DNA of 64,000 bases from Aristolochia californica (GCA_029961685.1 JARWKL010000010.1:30778111-30842110); one strand, 5' to 3'; shown: positions 36,601 through 43,156, numbered from the stretch's first letter. Notes: generated by a model not told the origin, from the letters alone. Numbers and translations are program-made.

Positions 36601-39600
36601 CTCCTCAAGTTATGTATTGCTGGCATCCCAAACTATGCGCTATCCTTCATGCCTTGCCCGTCGTCGGTATGCAAAACCATGGATAAATTGAAAAGAAGAT
36701 TCCTTTGGAGAGGTTCGAGTGACTCTTTTAAATATCACCTGGTTAGATGGGATGAAGTTTGTTTGCCTAAGAAATTAGGTGGACTAGGGATTCGGAAATC
36801 AAAAGAAATGAACAAAGCCTTGCTTCTTAAGTGGATATGGAAGTTTAACACAAATTCATCAAACCTTTGGAAGGATATGGTTCGTACCAAGTTGGGCTGG
36901 AATTCGTTATGGTGGATGTCTGGGGGAAATCGGAGAGGGTTATCCTCAATTTGGAGATCTCTTTATTTACTTCTTCTAGTTTTCTCCTCAGCTTGTAGAT
37001 TCTTTGTGGGCAGCGGCAGGTCTCTTAAATTTTGGGACGATTGGTGGACAGGACAGGAACCGTTGAGAAACTCTTTTAGCAGTCTATTTCTTATCTCCAC
37101 TTAAAGGGAGATAATAGTGGCAGATGCTTTCGAGGGGGGTGATTTGAGTCTCCATCCCCGAAGGGGTCTTTCTGATGCAGAAGCAATGGAAGCAAGCCGT
37201 TTACTGGATTCTTTGAACCATATCAGGATGAGGCCTTCTAATGCAGACAAGCTAATATGGTGGTCTGACAAAAGCAGCAAATTCTCAGTTGCATCTGCAT
37301 ACAAACACATTAATGGTTGGGACTCAACGCAGAGCGAGCATGATATATACTTTGTGTGGCGTCTCTGTTGCCCTCCAAAAGTAAAGTTCTTCAAGTGGAG
37401 TGCTTGCCAAAATAAGATCCTTACAGCGGATGTGCTTCGAAGAAGGGGTCACCCTTCAATAGACCTACTATGTCCTTTTTGTAACATTGAAGAAGAATCC
37501 GCCAGCCATATCCTGCTATTATGCCAGTATTCTTGGAGGGTTTGGACCTCTATCTTTTGCAATTTGGGTTTGGAAATATGTATCTCTGTAGATCTGTTCA
37601 GCTTTAGTAAGTCAATTTATGGCTATCCCCTTCTTGGGCTCGGTAAAATGATGCTATCAGCATGTGTCAGTTTTGTGCCATGGGGGCTTTGGAATGAACG
37701 GAATAGGAGGCGGTTCGAGGCTAAATTTGAATCTGAGAAAAGTGTAGCGGAAAAAGTGACGGGCCAAATATCCACCTGGCTCCTGACAAAAAAACCTTTC
37801 TGCTCTTTCAAGGGCACTTCCATTCGTGAAAAATGGAGCAACCTAGCAAGGATGCATTTGGGGACCAAGATTCAAGTTATGAAAGAGTGGGCGCCCCCGG
37901 AGGTTGGATACTTAAAACTGAATTTTGATGGTTCTTCTCTCGGCAATCCGGGGATCGCAGGTTTCGGAGGTGTGATTTCGGACTCATTTGGCAATCAGTG
38001 TATTTCTTATGCGGGTCCATTAGGCATCTCCGACTCAACGTCTGCAGAGCTTCATGATCTTCTCAACGGGCTCCGGATTTTCAAAGATAAATGTAGTGGC
38101 CCAATTCACATTGAAGGGGATTCCAAGGTAGTCATTGGATGGGGCCGTGACACTTCCTTTCCGCCATAGAGGCATTGGGAAATTTTCCAGGAGATTTTAG
38201 AGATTACCACATTATTTTCTTGTATTTGGTCTCACATTCCGAGATCTGCAAATTCGGTAGCGGATGTATTTGCCAAACAGGGAGCATCTCTTTAACATCT
38301 TATTGTTAGGGATTTGCTCCCTATCTCTTTGTAATTTTTGCCTTTTTAATGAATTGCATCTTTATCAAAAAAAAAAAAAAAAAAAAGCTAGGCCACACAC
38401 TGAGGCACTAGGAGTGAATTCTTGCTCAATCTAGTGGCGTGACATGCAGGCACCAAATACAGGATTGGGACCCTGCATAAGTTTCAATTGGGAATATCCT
38501 AAGGCACAATCATCTTGGAGCACTAATTAAAAATATAATTGCTCAATTGGTAGTACAAGCCGTTAAACCCAGGGTTATGGCATAAAAAAAGTGAAATTTT
38601 TTAACTTGTGCATCCATTCTGTAGAAAATCTTAAAATCCCCTTTCCTAGAGAGAGGAGACATTAGAGAAGGAGGAATAAAGGGCTTAATAAGTTTTGAAT
38701 CGAGACCTTATTGCTTTGATATCATGAAAAAATATGTAAAATAAGAGAAGAGAGGAGGAAGAACGAAGAGAGAGAGAGAGATTAAAAAACTGAGTACATT
38801 GAATGACACTTGATGGGGGAAAAGCTCGACAACCTTTTCTTTTTATTCTTCACTAAAGTGACTTATTTTCTATTTACATAAATATCTCTCATGACTAAAA
38901 TCTCTCTCTCACTAACTACACATCAGAATAACATGTAATCTAGACCATAGACTTCTAAATCTCATGATTCCTACATACTTCATAGATAATGTAAAATGAC
39001 CAAAATACCCTGCTTGATATTTACAATATGTTTATCGCAGGTCCAAACTTTGGCATCCTTTTGCAGCACAATCCTGGGAACAGCAGTTCGAATTCCATGT
39101 GAGGTATTGAAGCAACGTTTGCAAGCAGGTATCTTTGACAATGTGGGAGAGGCAATCGTTGGGACCATCCGGGTAGATGGTTTTAAAGGTTTCTTTCGAG
39201 GGACTGGTGCTACACTATGTCGTGAAGTTCCTTTTTATGTTGCTGGCATGTGTCTTTATGAAGAATCCAAAAAGGTAAAAAAGTTTATCCTTTTTTAATT
39301 GTACGTTGTTATAGGTTATTTGGAAATCTAAAGTTGCCGGATAGAGCGTAATTTGGGTAAAAAAAAAGATACTGTGAACTCCATATTCTCCATGGATAAT
39401 GTTGAATATAAAGAGACCTGTCTTGTTATCTTGTTCTCTTAGTTGGCCTCACAGCCTCTACCAATATTTGGCATGATAATGTTCTGCTTTTATTTTCGAT
39501 TATCAAGATCACACTTTTGTCTAGATATTCTCATCAGAATTTATTCTTTTCATATTCATATCTAGGATAGAGCTGCTTGACAAATATCTGTAATGGGGGC

Positions 39601-41069
39601 TAACTATAGTGAAAACTGGGATCCAAAATCCTCATTCCGAATGGTATTGCAATGATGTGTGGCTTGATCAGAACGTCCATTCCCTCCAACCTTCTTCCAT
39701 TATCTCCTACCTCTAAATGCTCTCTGCTGCTGACACTTTCTTGTTATCCATTGTTGTTATACTGTATTTTTTGAGATGTATAGACCTTTCAAAGTCTTTG
39801 GGCACTGAACTTTTTCCTACATCTAAATTATAATTTGGAATGCATTAAAAATGTTATTGAAAAGTTCATTTATATGAGGCTTCCAGTCACAGAGGAGCCT
39901 CCTGTGATGCACAATTTAATCGACTGGCCTGATTCGAATACAAGAGTACTACCAACTTCTGTTTATCAAGTGGCTTGCTTCATCATATTGCTGAGCTTTT
40001 TCATAGGCCTTATTTAATGGGCATCTTTTCTGTTGAACAGATATGTCATTATGTGCCTCTAACTGGCTGCTCAGCCTCTGTTACGACTCTTAAATGGTTG
40101 CCTGCAGGTGCTCTTGCGTTATTAGAAGGACAATCAGTTTTTTTTTTTTTTAATCCTTGAATTTCCTTAGAATAGTCTCAAAAGCATACCACAACAAGAC
40201 TGAGCCTTTGGGTCAATGACCACATCTGGGGTCCTGATGTTGAGGTCTTCACTTCAAGTCTTATAGATGTTCTTGCCATCTAGTTTTATCTACCTCAAAG
40301 AGAGCATGCTGCCTGCTTTATTGCTTTTGGTTCTGAGTATCTTCTTCAAACCTCATAAAGCTACAATCAAGACTGACAAGTCAGTGACGTTCTCAGCCAA
40401 GCTAAAACGAATTAACTCTCTTTACTTGGCGCAAGACTTGGCAAATTGAATATCTTGACTTTTTCTATTTCCTTTCGTATGGGGCTGAACAGAGAATTAT
40501 TTCATTGAACGCAATTGGCGAACCCAGCTTCTTCACACCTGTAGTTTGTTTCATAAGGCGTCATTTTTATACTCATACTAATATATTTTGTTTCTGTTTT
40601 TCCATATAGGCAAAGCCAGCTTCATGTCCACCTGTAGTTCATAGGAAGACTGTTTTCTTAGTGATCAAATCTGACTATGCTCTTACTAATAAATTTTGTT
40701 TTCTGTTTTTGTATATATTAGGCTGCTCAGCATCTGCTGAGCCGTGATCTTGAACCTTGGGAGACTATAGCGGTAGGAGCAGTATCAGGGGGTCTTGCTG
40801 CTGTTGTAACAACTCCATTTGATGTCATGAAAACAAGAATGATGACTGCTCCGCAGGGTTTACCAGTTTCGATGTCTATGGTTGCCTTCTCAATCCTCCA
40901 CCAAGAGGGCCCCCTAGGTTTGTTCAAAGGAGCAGTTCCAAGGTTCTTCTGGATTGCACCACTAGGTGCAATGAACTTTGCTGGATATGAGCTTGCAAAG
41001 AAGGCAATGAACAAGTCCGATAGTACCAATGGCGACGTGGCACAGAAGAGACTTGCAAATTCCGGCTAG
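6221..41069 (+). CDS. SAMTL: EF-hand mitochondrial carrier, SAMTL-type (5'-partial gene, six exons visible)
   Basis: Exons 6221-6638, 20885-21029, 27546-27661, 27769-27847, 39041-39274 and 40722-41069 join in frame to 445 residues plus TAG. All visible junctions are GT-AG. The first exon holds two EF-hand-like loops (residues 8-19, a canonical D-x-D-x-D pattern; and 110-121, D-x-D-x-D but His at position 12). Three mitochondrial carrier repeats follow, each with its Px[DE]xx[KR] signature (PVDTMK, PCEVLK, PFDVMK). Domain order and sequence match the plant family of Arabidopsis At2g35800 (S-adenosylmethionine transporter-like). Carriers of this fold move metabolites across an inner organelle membrane; EF-hands suggest calcium control. 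Substrate is inferred from the family name only. The N-terminal half lies upstream of 6221 or outside the window. The introns are inflated by nested transposons. Confidence 0.92.
6639..7050 (+). other. Intron segment before the nested copia
   Basis: Start of the 14.2-kb intron. AT-rich, with short ORFs only and no domain signal. The copia 3' LTR begins at 7051. Confidence 0.5.
7051..7363 (-). repeat. Copia-A 3' LTR
   Basis: About 313 bp, beginning TGTAGTACTG and ending ...GTTACA on the plus strand. It aligns by eye along its length with the LTRs at 28890-29190 and 38725-39025; shared blocks include 'acttaagtgactt' and 'tctatttaca'. A CTCTCCCTC polypurine-tract complement follows at 7364. Confidence 0.75.
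7364..7660 (-). pseudogene. Copia-A RNase H C-terminal remnant
   Basis: The minus-strand translation gives a degenerate copia RNase H tail: a [15 protein letters not shown] block near 7640-7605, a CDN-like block near 7585, the RTKHIEVDCHF region near 7550 (eroded), and an '[17 protein letters not shown]' block near 7455-7405 that corresponds to the conserved copia LTKAL motif before the polypurine tract. Several stops are present. It is joined to LINE-2 RT sequence at about 7665. Confidence 0.7.
7986..8468 (-). pseudogene. LINE-2 endonuclease C-terminus and linker
   Basis: A 160-codon open stretch on the minus strand contains [14 protein letters not shown] and the SDHWPI motif of the LINE AP endonuclease, followed by the PLRFENPW and FPLKLKALK linker blocks also seen in LINE-1 and LINE-4. 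A 23-base poly(G) run at 8391-8413 (proline codons on this strand) is inserted just before ILSKLDRF, where related copies have only a few residues. Confidence 0.8.
8715..8945 (+). repeat. 24-bp GC-rich minisatellite in the 5' LTR
   Basis: Imperfect tandem units of about 24 bp, consensus near 'ggactccaggcggggcgc' plus a variable 'gcggcaa' or 'ccagca' end. Because 24 is a multiple of three and the unit lacks stops, several frames on both strands stay open. That explains the long arginine/glycine- or proline-rich ORFs here, which are not genes. Confidence 0.85.
9125..9132 (+). promoter_or_regulatory. Putative TATA box of the gypsy 5' LTR
   Basis: TATAAATA lies about 280 bp before the LTR end and is preserved at 14738-14745 in the 3' LTR. 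This is the normal place for the LTR core promoter. Motif-based call only. Confidence 0.6.
9411..9422 (+). other. Gypsy primer-binding site
   Basis: TGGTATCAGAGC starts two bases after the LTR end and matches the complement of the initiator tRNA-Met 3' end, the usual plant LTR-retrotransposon primer. Confidence 0.85.
9436..9633 (+). pseudogene. Gypsy gag N-terminus (before the frameshift)
   Basis: The first ATG after the primer-binding site, in a good context (CAACCATGG), opens this short frame, which ends at 9633. The gag homology continues from about 9612 in a different frame, so a frameshift near 9600 separates this N-terminal part from the long gag-pol frame. Confidence 0.65.
9612..13145 (+). 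CDS. Gypsy gag-pol polyprotein (chromovirus), ends at an in-frame stop within integrase
   Basis: A 1177-codon frame with, in order: a Ty3-type gag core ([12 protein letters not shown], residues about 65-200); a zinc-knuckle remnant ([11 protein letters not shown], residues about 273-283) in which the first zinc-ligand Cys appears to be lost; aspartic protease (VDTGATHNF, about 345-353); RT with the active site YLDDIVIYS (about 680) and [10 protein letters not shown]; RNase H ([13 protein letters not shown], about 830); and integrase with the HHCC zinc finger (H..H..CLVCQ) and the first two catalytic Asp regions ([15 protein letters not shown]). It stops at TAG 13143-13145, inside integrase; homology continues in the same frame from 13146. 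Non-functional as it stands unless the stop is read through. Confidence 0.93.
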   Translation: MHSAMAVMRSEIRRVDEEVKTIAREVRARLTLCERALANGGGSQGGAKIKIPEPKAFTRKRDPKVINNFLWQVEQYFNASKLTSEEAKVSTTSMFLAEDAVLWWRRKTSGEQGDEAPVETWEDFKREFRRHFFPEDVDYQARKELRALRQKGTIREYVQAFTSLMLCIPPMSDEDRLFSFLAGLKPWAKTELRRREVKSLAVAIATAEKLTEYERKSEDNATRPSKDNSYNGQKKKPEKERERPEPSDTRHTNNKKKDDKGKSFKRPLKSFICEGEHMARDCPKKKLLNAAQFENEKEEPRIGALSLLNAVRSKEPKASVKEARPNRNLLYLDVIINGFQVKAMVDTGATHNFVSEEEARRLKLKATRDSSRMKAVDSAAREVSGVAKAVSANVGEWGGKLDFTIVPMDDFKVILGMDLLTTCKAFILPSLGVVGILDEGEACMINGFKTNVTENVESISALQLKRGLKQGYSTYLAAFCEVKEDVAQVIPKEMTGVLNEFRDVMPKELSPCLPPRRGVDHKIELEPGVKPPSKAPYRMAPKELEELRKQLSELLEAGFIQPSKAPYGAPVLFQCKKDGSMRLCIDYRALNKITIKNKYPIALIADLFDQLRDARVFTKLDLRSGYYQVRIAEGDEPKTACVTRYGSYEFLVMPFGLTNAPATFCTLMNEVFKAFLDKFVVVYLDDIVIYSRTMEEHLQHLREVFQVLRENSLFVKKEKCSFGLKEVSFLGHWIGGGRMWMDEAKLQAIREWIEPTKVRELRSFLGLANYYHRFIKGFSALAAPLMDLLKKAQKWHWTDKCQRAFESLKQAMMEGPVLQLADFSKAFEVHTDASDFAIGGVLEQDGHPIAYESRKLNETEQWYTVQEREMTAVEHCLRTWRHYLLRSRFVVRTDNVASSYFLTQKKLSPKQARWQDFLAEFDFEMLYKSGKTNAVADALSRRADHTTPMEAGIILGDDSNTISRLQGVAAISQVSIPILDRIRAGLRTDTQAYNLVQSATLGETRRFWLDDGLLKTKGGRLYVPKHDNLRRDLLQECHDTLWAGHSGQKRTLTLVSRQYFWPDIEQDVEEFVRTCLVCQQDKVEQRRPGGLLDPLPIPERPWDSVSMDFISGLRKRNGLGSILVVVDRFSKYETFIPINNNCTAEEAARAFMAHVVKHWGVPTTIISDRDPRFTGKF
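13146..14020 (+). pseudogene. Gypsy integrase C-terminus and chromodomain (after the stop)
   Basis: Same frame as the upstream polyprotein. It holds the third catalytic region of integrase ([12 protein letters not shown], near 13200), the [19 protein letters not shown] module and, near 13815-13945, a chromodomain (VDYIIAD...[15 protein letters not shown]). A chromodomain marks the chromovirus branch of plant gypsy elements, where it helps target integration to heterochromatin. The open frame runs on into the 3' LTR, but that extension is LTR sequence. A purine-rich GGCGGTGGGAG at about 14008-14018 is the likely polypurine tract. Confidence 0.88.
14021..15020 (+). repeat. Gypsy 3' LTR
   Basis: 1000 bp, same ends as the 5' LTR. 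The extra 70 bp is accounted for mainly by about three additional 24-bp units in the GC-rich array (about 14270-14550). TATA-like box at 14738-14745. Confidence 0.93.
14270..14550 (+). repeat. 24-bp GC-rich minisatellite in the 3' LTR
   Basis: Same unit as in the 5' LTR but longer, with units reordered. Both strands again stay open and produce spurious ORFs such as 13888-14640 on the minus strand. Confidence 0.85.
15025..15730 (-). pseudogene. LINE-2 endonuclease N-terminal part
   Basis: The minus strand begins with VLSWNVRGI at about 15540 and continues through the endonuclease blocks [12 protein letters not shown] (about 15340), GIYGPLG (about 15200) and a DFNATL block near 15115. Frameshifts lie near 15170-15230 and 15440. 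This is the N-terminal part of the domain whose C-terminus is at 7986-8468, separated by the gypsy insertion. Confidence 0.8.
15850..18550 (-). pseudogene. LINE-2 ORF1 region (nucleic-acid-binding, proline-rich)
   Basis: The minus strand shows an eroded ORF1 matching LINE-4 ORF1 in layout: a W.TV...SRRR start near 18400, an FISIPIQ block near 18260, the ERKKFR region near 18030, a proline-rich linker (17930-17780), then a DUF4283-like fold with [19 protein letters not shown] near 17590. A serine/proline-rich tail follows (16918-15850). Frameshifts are frequent. Confidence 0.6.
18606..18642 (+). repeat. Poly(G) tract, 37 bases
   Basis: An uninterrupted run of 37 G near the 5' end of LINE-2 (poly(C) in LINE-2 sense). 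One of several such tracts in the window; it could be a real expansion or an assembly artefact. Confidence 0.85.
18775..18850 (-). pseudogene. Copia-A gag zinc knuckle
   Basis: The minus-strand translation gives a CX2CX4HX4C knuckle ([14 protein letters not shown]) followed by DKFGK, the standard copia gag pattern. A stop follows the last Cys. A diverged counterpart occurs at about 52700-52760. Confidence 0.75.
18885..18994 (-). mobile_element. Very short LINE 3' end with perfect target duplication
   Basis: A 110-bp insertion flanked by the 15-bp direct repeat TACTAGAACCATCAT (18870-18884 and 18995-19009). It starts with a T run on the plus strand, i.e. a poly(A) tail on the minus strand. 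The structure is that of an extremely 5'-truncated LINE copy inserted into copia gag sequence. Confidence 0.8.
19010..20253 (-). other. Copia-A leader and degenerate LTR-like sequence
   Basis: No coding frame. The stretch 19980-20250 parallels 38440-38720, the leader of Copia-B, in order and motifs (for example 'gggaccct', 'caattgg.agtacaag' and 'gggttatgg'). The 19040-19600 part contains 'cctcaagttggag' blocks, the reverse complement of the sequence next to copia 3' LTRs, so another partial copia copy is likely. Confidence 0.5.
20254..20570 (-). repeat. Copia-A 5' LTR
   Basis: Same LTR family as 38725-39025, including 'aatgaccaaaatgccc' and 'ttgatattt' near the right end. The primer-binding region on its left is not recognisable. 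Ends approximate. Confidence 0.7.
20885..21029 (+). CDS. SAMTL: SAMTL-type carrier exon: start of carrier repeat 1
   Basis: Acceptor GTGTAG ends at 20884; donor GTAATA starts at 21030. The first base completes the Arg codon from the previous exon; 48 codons follow in phase 0. It encodes the first transmembrane helix and ends exactly inside the first carrier signature (PVDTMK), so the next intron splits that motif. Confidence 0.92.
25269..26906 (+). mobile_element. hAT-like non-autonomous DNA transposon (8-bp target duplication)
   Basis: A 1638-bp insertion flanked by the direct repeat CCTGGGTC (25261-25268 and 26907-26914). The ends are imperfect inverted repeats: TAGGGGTGGCTTCGAACC on the left and, reading inward on the minus strand, TACGGGCGGCATCGAGCC on the right. 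An 8-bp target duplication and TAGGGGTGGC-type ends fit the hAT superfamily. Both subterminal zones are packed with GCTCG/CTCGG/GAGCTCG motifs. No transposase was found. The right end is duplicated in tandem (about 26405-26645 and 26685-26906). A 22-base poly(C) lies at 25662-25683. Its strand is not meaningful. Confidence 0.82.
26405..26906. repeat. Tandem duplication of the hAT-like 3' end
   Basis: Two copies of about 220-240 bp, each running from 'tgcataattttatata' through an AAATATTTAAATCAAGCTCGG core to a CGATGCC-type terminus. The inner terminus (GATTCGATGCCACCC, near 26626) resembles the true outer end (GGCTCGATGCCGCCC). Confidence 0.75.
27546..27661 (+). CDS. SAMTL: SAMTL-type carrier exon: end of signature 1 and matrix loop
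   Basis: Acceptor GAACAG ends at 27545; donor GT at 27662. It begins TRVQAS, completing the first carrier signature, and ends with two bases of a Ser codon. Family-typical [13 protein letters not shown] is at its end. Confidence 0.9.
27769..27847 (+). CDS. SAMTL: SAMTL-type carrier exon: helix 2 region
   Basis: Acceptor CTACAG ends at 27768; donor GTATGT starts at 27848. One base completes Ser; 26 codons follow ([17 protein letters not shown]...). The 107-bp intron before it is the only short one in the visible gene. Confidence 0.9.
27848..28889 (+). other. Intron segment before Copia-B
   Basis: No coding signal. AT-rich. The stretch 28070-28700 looks like an unrecognised repeat, but I found no ends or target duplication. 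ATATG at 28885-28889 is the left target duplication of Copia-B. Confidence 0.45.
28890..29190 (-). repeat. Copia-B 3' LTR
   Basis: 301 bp, from TGAAGAAAGATG to about GATATTAAGA on the plus strand. The inner side is followed by TTCCCTCTC, the complement of a polypurine tract. Confidence 0.82.
30026..30260 (-). mobile_element. LINE 3'-end fragment inside Copia-B
   Basis: A T run (about 30026-30043) followed by the reverse complement of a LINE 3' end. It parallels the LINE-4 tail (GGGATTTGCTCCCTATCTC region) and encodes the last RNase H segment on the minus strand ([23 protein letters not shown]). A clear target duplication was not found, so the right end is approximate. Confidence 0.7.
30300..30653 (-). 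pseudogene. Copia-B reverse transcriptase N-terminal remnant
   Basis: The minus strand encodes the start of copia [32 protein letters not shown] and [11 protein letters not shown], followed after a stop by the eroded 'ETFS.VV...T.VK.L.S' and '[12 protein letters not shown]'-type blocks near 30420-30310. These are the conserved first motifs of Ty1/copia RT. Confidence 0.82.
31813..33138 (+). pseudogene. LINE-4 ORF1 (DUF4283-like RNA-binding protein), one in-frame stop
   Basis: Starts at ATG 31813 with an acidic N-terminus, a PWSTVKGRS block, a basic region and [11 protein letters not shown] proline-rich linker follows, with a poly(C) run at about 32379-32388, then a DUF4283-type fold ([46 protein letters not shown]). 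TAA at 32692-32694 interrupts the frame, which then continues unchanged to 33138. The C-terminal tail continues in another frame (33014-33436), so a frameshift lies near 33050. ORF1 proteins of this class bind the element's RNA; function here is lost. Confidence 0.82.
34216..38294 (+). pseudogene. LINE-4 ORF2: endonuclease, reverse transcriptase, zf-RVT, RNase H
   Basis: It starts at ATG 34216 ([11 protein letters not shown]). Endonuclease residues are visible: N in SWNVRG, E in QETK, GDFNA near 34640, SNHWP near 34890. TGA at 35200-35202 interrupts the frame, which then continues with the [13 protein letters not shown] and [11 protein letters not shown] blocks, FRPINL and [12 protein letters not shown] frameshift near 36040 moves RT to another frame (GIRQGDPLS; active site YTDD near 36275), and a second near 36440-36590 returns to the first ([19 protein letters not shown]). 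A stop is present at 37102-37104. From 37117 follow zf-RVT (CPFCN...H..LLC) and RNase H ([23 protein letters not shown]), with TAG at 38167-38169 before the last helix. Confidence 0.9.
38706..38724 (-). other. Copia-B primer-binding site
   Basis: On the minus strand TGATATCAAAGCAATAAGG follows the 5' LTR directly. It is a diverged form of the TGGTATCAGAGC-type site complementary to initiator tRNA-Met. The related cluster at 51238 has TGGTATTAGAGCAATAAGA. Confidence 0.75.
38725..39025 (-). repeat. Copia-B 5' LTR
   Basis: 301 bp, from TGAAAAAATATG to GATATTTACA on the plus strand, followed by the target duplication ATATG. Only ten bases (39031-39040) separate that duplication from the next exon. 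Confidence 0.85.
39041..39274 (+). CDS. SAMTL: SAMTL-type carrier exon: carrier repeat 2
   Basis: Acceptor TTTATCGCAG ends at 39040; donor GTAAAA starts at 39275. 78 codons in phase 0, including the second signature [11 protein letters not shown] and the [17 protein letters not shown] block. The upstream polypyrimidine/branch region lies mostly inside a copia LTR. Confidence 0.93.
39275..40721 (+). other. Last intron of the carrier gene
   Basis: 1447 bp, donor GTAAAA and acceptor TATATTAG. No TE was recognised. Near its end, an imperfect duplication of about 110 bp repeats the acceptor region (TTTGTTTCTGTTTTTCCATATAG at 40587-40609 and the used site at 40721). Confidence 0.8.
40722..41069 (+). 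CDS. SAMTL: SAMTL-type carrier last exon: carrier repeat 3 and stop
   Basis: 115 codons plus TAG at 41067-41069. It contains the third signature [11 protein letters not shown] and the family-typical [31 protein letters not shown]. It ends in a short polar tail (AQKRLANSG). An AATAAA element lies 38 bp downstream of the stop. Confidence 0.95.
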   Translation, partial: AAQHLLSRDLEPWETIAVGAVSGGLAAVVTTPFDVMKTRMMTAPQGLPVSMSMVAFSILHQEGPLGLFKGAVPRFFWIAPLGAMNFAGYELAKKAMNKSDSTNGDVAQKRLANSG

Positions 41070-41106
41070 CATCGGTTGGAGTCTGTGAATGTAGTTTCTG
41101 TTCATA

Positions 41107-41112
41107 AATAAA
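41107..41112 (+). terminator. Candidate poly(A) signal of the carrier gene
   Basis: AATAAA is located 38 bases after the stop codon. Motif only; the cleavage site is not known. Confidence 0.45.
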
Positions 41113-42200
41113 CCAGAGAGCTTCACTGCAACTAAGCTGAGTTTTTCTTATTCACCCGACTAGTAGCAGCATATGCATCCGGCCTTATATGTCTGAAATG
41201 CACTCTTTTTATGTTTAGACACTTTCTTATTCTTGAGGCTTCTTTTTGTGTTTGTGAGCCCCAAGCAGACGGTTTTAACACACAAACGTGTTTTTTTGGT
41301 CTTGTACATAGATTTTGATAAACGCTAACAGCTCAAACCCTCTTCATTGTGTTTTTCTTCTCCCTTTTTGTAATGTTTCAATTCGTACCATTAGAACGAA
41401 ATATTTTGTAGCATGTTTTGGAGGTTTTCTTTGTGAGAATTAGTCCCTACATCAAAGAAAACTCATTTTCTCTCTCAAACAACAGAAATTAAAAAAAAAA
41501 AATTCTCATTTTGGAAGTGTGATGTGATTTATGAGTCAATCCTCTTGATTACTATCCGTTTCGTTTGGTATTCCTATTCTGGTCATTTACATAAAATGGG
41601 TTAATAAATAAAAAAAGATCACTGTAAGGATAAGATAAGGTGCAATTAATGCGCCGAGCTGATCGCCTGAGACCCTGTTTCCTTATGCTTCTTTCACCGA
41701 TTTGTAATTTTGTTTCTCAATTGCATTTTCTGTCTTTCGCATGAGGAGAGATTTTTATTATAACCCTTTCACCATTAAATTTTTTTTGCATTTTTCTGAC
41801 TTTCTTGATGAACAGTTAAACGTTTGGCTTCTTGTAGTCTTCTGGCCGTCTGCTTCCTTTTTGTAATTTCTATTTGCCTGCTCTCCAGAGTTTTGGCAAA
41901 TGGGAACCAATTCAACAACCCATATCGATTCTTTGCCTCCACTTCGATCTTGAAAACCAGCAACTTTTGAAATCCTGGTCATGCTTTCATTTGATATTTC
42001 GAGTTTCTCATCCTCTTTTCCTGCCCCATTCCATTCCTTCCTAATCAGTTTCTGTTTCAGAGCTCTGTAACTGTTTCCTGTGGCTCTTCTTGATCAATTT
42101 ATTAGCTAATAGGATTTTCAATCGATTGACGAAGAGATCCGATTCTTGCTGAGCAGTGGAACAATTTACAGAAGTAGTGGTGGGAGCGTCGGACGCCGCC
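41113..42200 (+). other. Intergenic region and presumed promoter/5' UTR of the phosphatase gene
   Basis: About 1.1 kb, AT-rich, with no ORF of note. Several TTTTCT/CTCT stretches between 41690 and 42110 are typical of a plant 5' UTR, but I cannot place the transcription start or exclude a 5' UTR intron. Confidence 0.4.
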
Positions 42201-42899
42201 ATGTTTATTCCTCACCCTACGAATTCCCTGAAAGCTGTGACGCTGACCCACGTCCGGTATCAGCAAGGAGACCGTTTAGGTTATTTTTTGGCGTGGGTGT
42301 CTCTGATTCCTGTCTTCATCTCCCTCGGGGGTATTGTTTCGCACATCCTCTTCCGTCGGGAGTTGCAGGCAATGTTCTTCGCCCTTGGACTCATAGTCTC
42401 TCAGTACATCAACGAGGTTATCAAGTCTTCCGTCCAGCAGTCTCGGCCTGAGACCTGTGCCCTTCTCGAGATGTGCGACTCCCATGGATGGCCGTCCAGT
42501 CACTCTCAGTATATGTTCTTCTTTGCTACTTATTTTTCTCTCCTCTCCATCCTCCATCGCGGGGGCATTGGAATAGCCCCCAGGACGCCTAACCAGGTCC
42601 TTGCGCTACTGCCGTGGCCCTGCGCCCTTCTCACGATGTATTCCAGGGTGTATTTGGGATACCACACGGTCGAGCAGGTCTTTGCAGGTGCCGTTCTCGG
42701 ACTCCTCCTTGGCGCGATCTGGTTCTGGATGGTCAATTACTTCTTCATTAATTATTTCCCGGCAATTGAAGAGAGTTTTTGTGGGAGGTTTTTCTACATA
42801 AAGGATTGCTCACATGTCCCTAACGTTCTCAAGTTTGAATACGACAATGCTCGAGCTGCACGCATGAGGATGGCCGCGAGAAAGGTTGCTGCTGATTAA
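42201..42899 (+). CDS. LPPG: LPP-gamma / dolichyldiphosphatase-type PAP2 phosphatase
   Basis: A 232-residue protein from ATG 42201, in a strong context (GCCGCCATG), to TAA 42897-42899. The frame is open further upstream to about 42156 but has no ATG there, so 42201 is chosen. It is a multi-pass membrane protein with the PAP2 catalytic motifs: K75-x6-R82-P83, P98-S-S-H101 and S148-R-V-Y-L-G-Y-H155. The last motif ends in Gln where many PAP2 enzymes have Asp. Hydrophobic segments lie near residues 28-50, 55-72, 103-120, 133-147 and 160-180. Sequence and length match Arabidopsis LPP-gamma and eukaryotic dolichyldiphosphatase, which hydrolyse lipid phosphates or dolichyl diphosphate. Localisation (ER or plastid envelope) cannot be decided here. 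No intron within the CDS. Confidence 0.95.
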   Translation: MFIPHPTNSLKAVTLTHVRYQQGDRLGYFLAWVSLIPVFISLGGIVSHILFRRELQAMFFALGLIVSQYINEVIKSSVQQSRPETCALLEMCDSHGWPSSHSQYMFFFATYFSLLSILHRGGIGIAPRTPNQVLALLPWPCALLTMYSRVYLGYHTVEQVFAGAVLGLLLGAIWFWMVNYFFINYFPAIEESFCGRFFYIKDCSHVPNVLKFEYDNARAARMRMAARKVAAD

Positions 42900-43156
42900 C
42901 AAAAACGAAAGTACCTGAGGTTTCTTCTCTCACTATTTGATGAACATAGTTTTGGTCCATAGTTTACTGATACTGAATGGTACTAGACTGCTTTTTTTAC
43001 GGAATGTCCTGTTCTTTTTTCCCAAGTTTTCTCGATTTATTATTTCATTGCTTCAATCCTCCTCTTAACCGATCAAAAATCCATTGAGCTGGGGTTGTTA
43101 ACTATTTTTCCAATGGACTATTATTTGTAAGTTTTGCTTTGAGTAAGCGAAGATAT

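Larger units (their letters stand above)
31749..38385 (+). mobile_element. LINE-4: near full-length L1-type LINE inserted in Copia-B
   Basis: A 6.6-kb element flanked by an imperfect direct repeat of about 25 bp: AGCTAGGCCACACGCTGAGG... at 31723-31748 and AGCTAGGCCACACACTGAGG... at 38386-38410. It has a short 5' UTR, ORF1 (31813 to about 33436), ORF2 (34216 to about 38294), a short 3' UTR and a poly(A) tail (about 38367-38385). ORF1 has one in-frame stop and one frameshift. ORF2 has a few breaks. This is the best preserved of the four large LINEs and a reference for the others. Confidence 0.93.
28890..39025 (-). mobile_element. Copia-B: minus-strand Ty1/copia element with ATATG target duplication, split by LINE-4
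   Basis: Flanked by ATATG at 28885-28889 and 39026-39030. The 5' LTR is 38725-39025 and the 3' LTR 28890-29190, both 301 bp. The primer-binding site lies at 38706-38724. The leader is 38411-38705. LINE-4 occupies 31749-38385. Degenerate RT is at about 30653-30300, and RNase H/linker sequence lies at about 30000-29300. Gag and integrase were not recognised. A LINE 3' end is inserted at 30026-30260. The element is antisense to the host gene and ends 15 bp before the next exon. Confidence 0.85.

Noticed and set aside
42156..42200. Upstream extension of the phosphatase reading frame
   Set aside because: The frame is open but contains no ATG; the first ATG at 42201 has a strong context and gives the family length.
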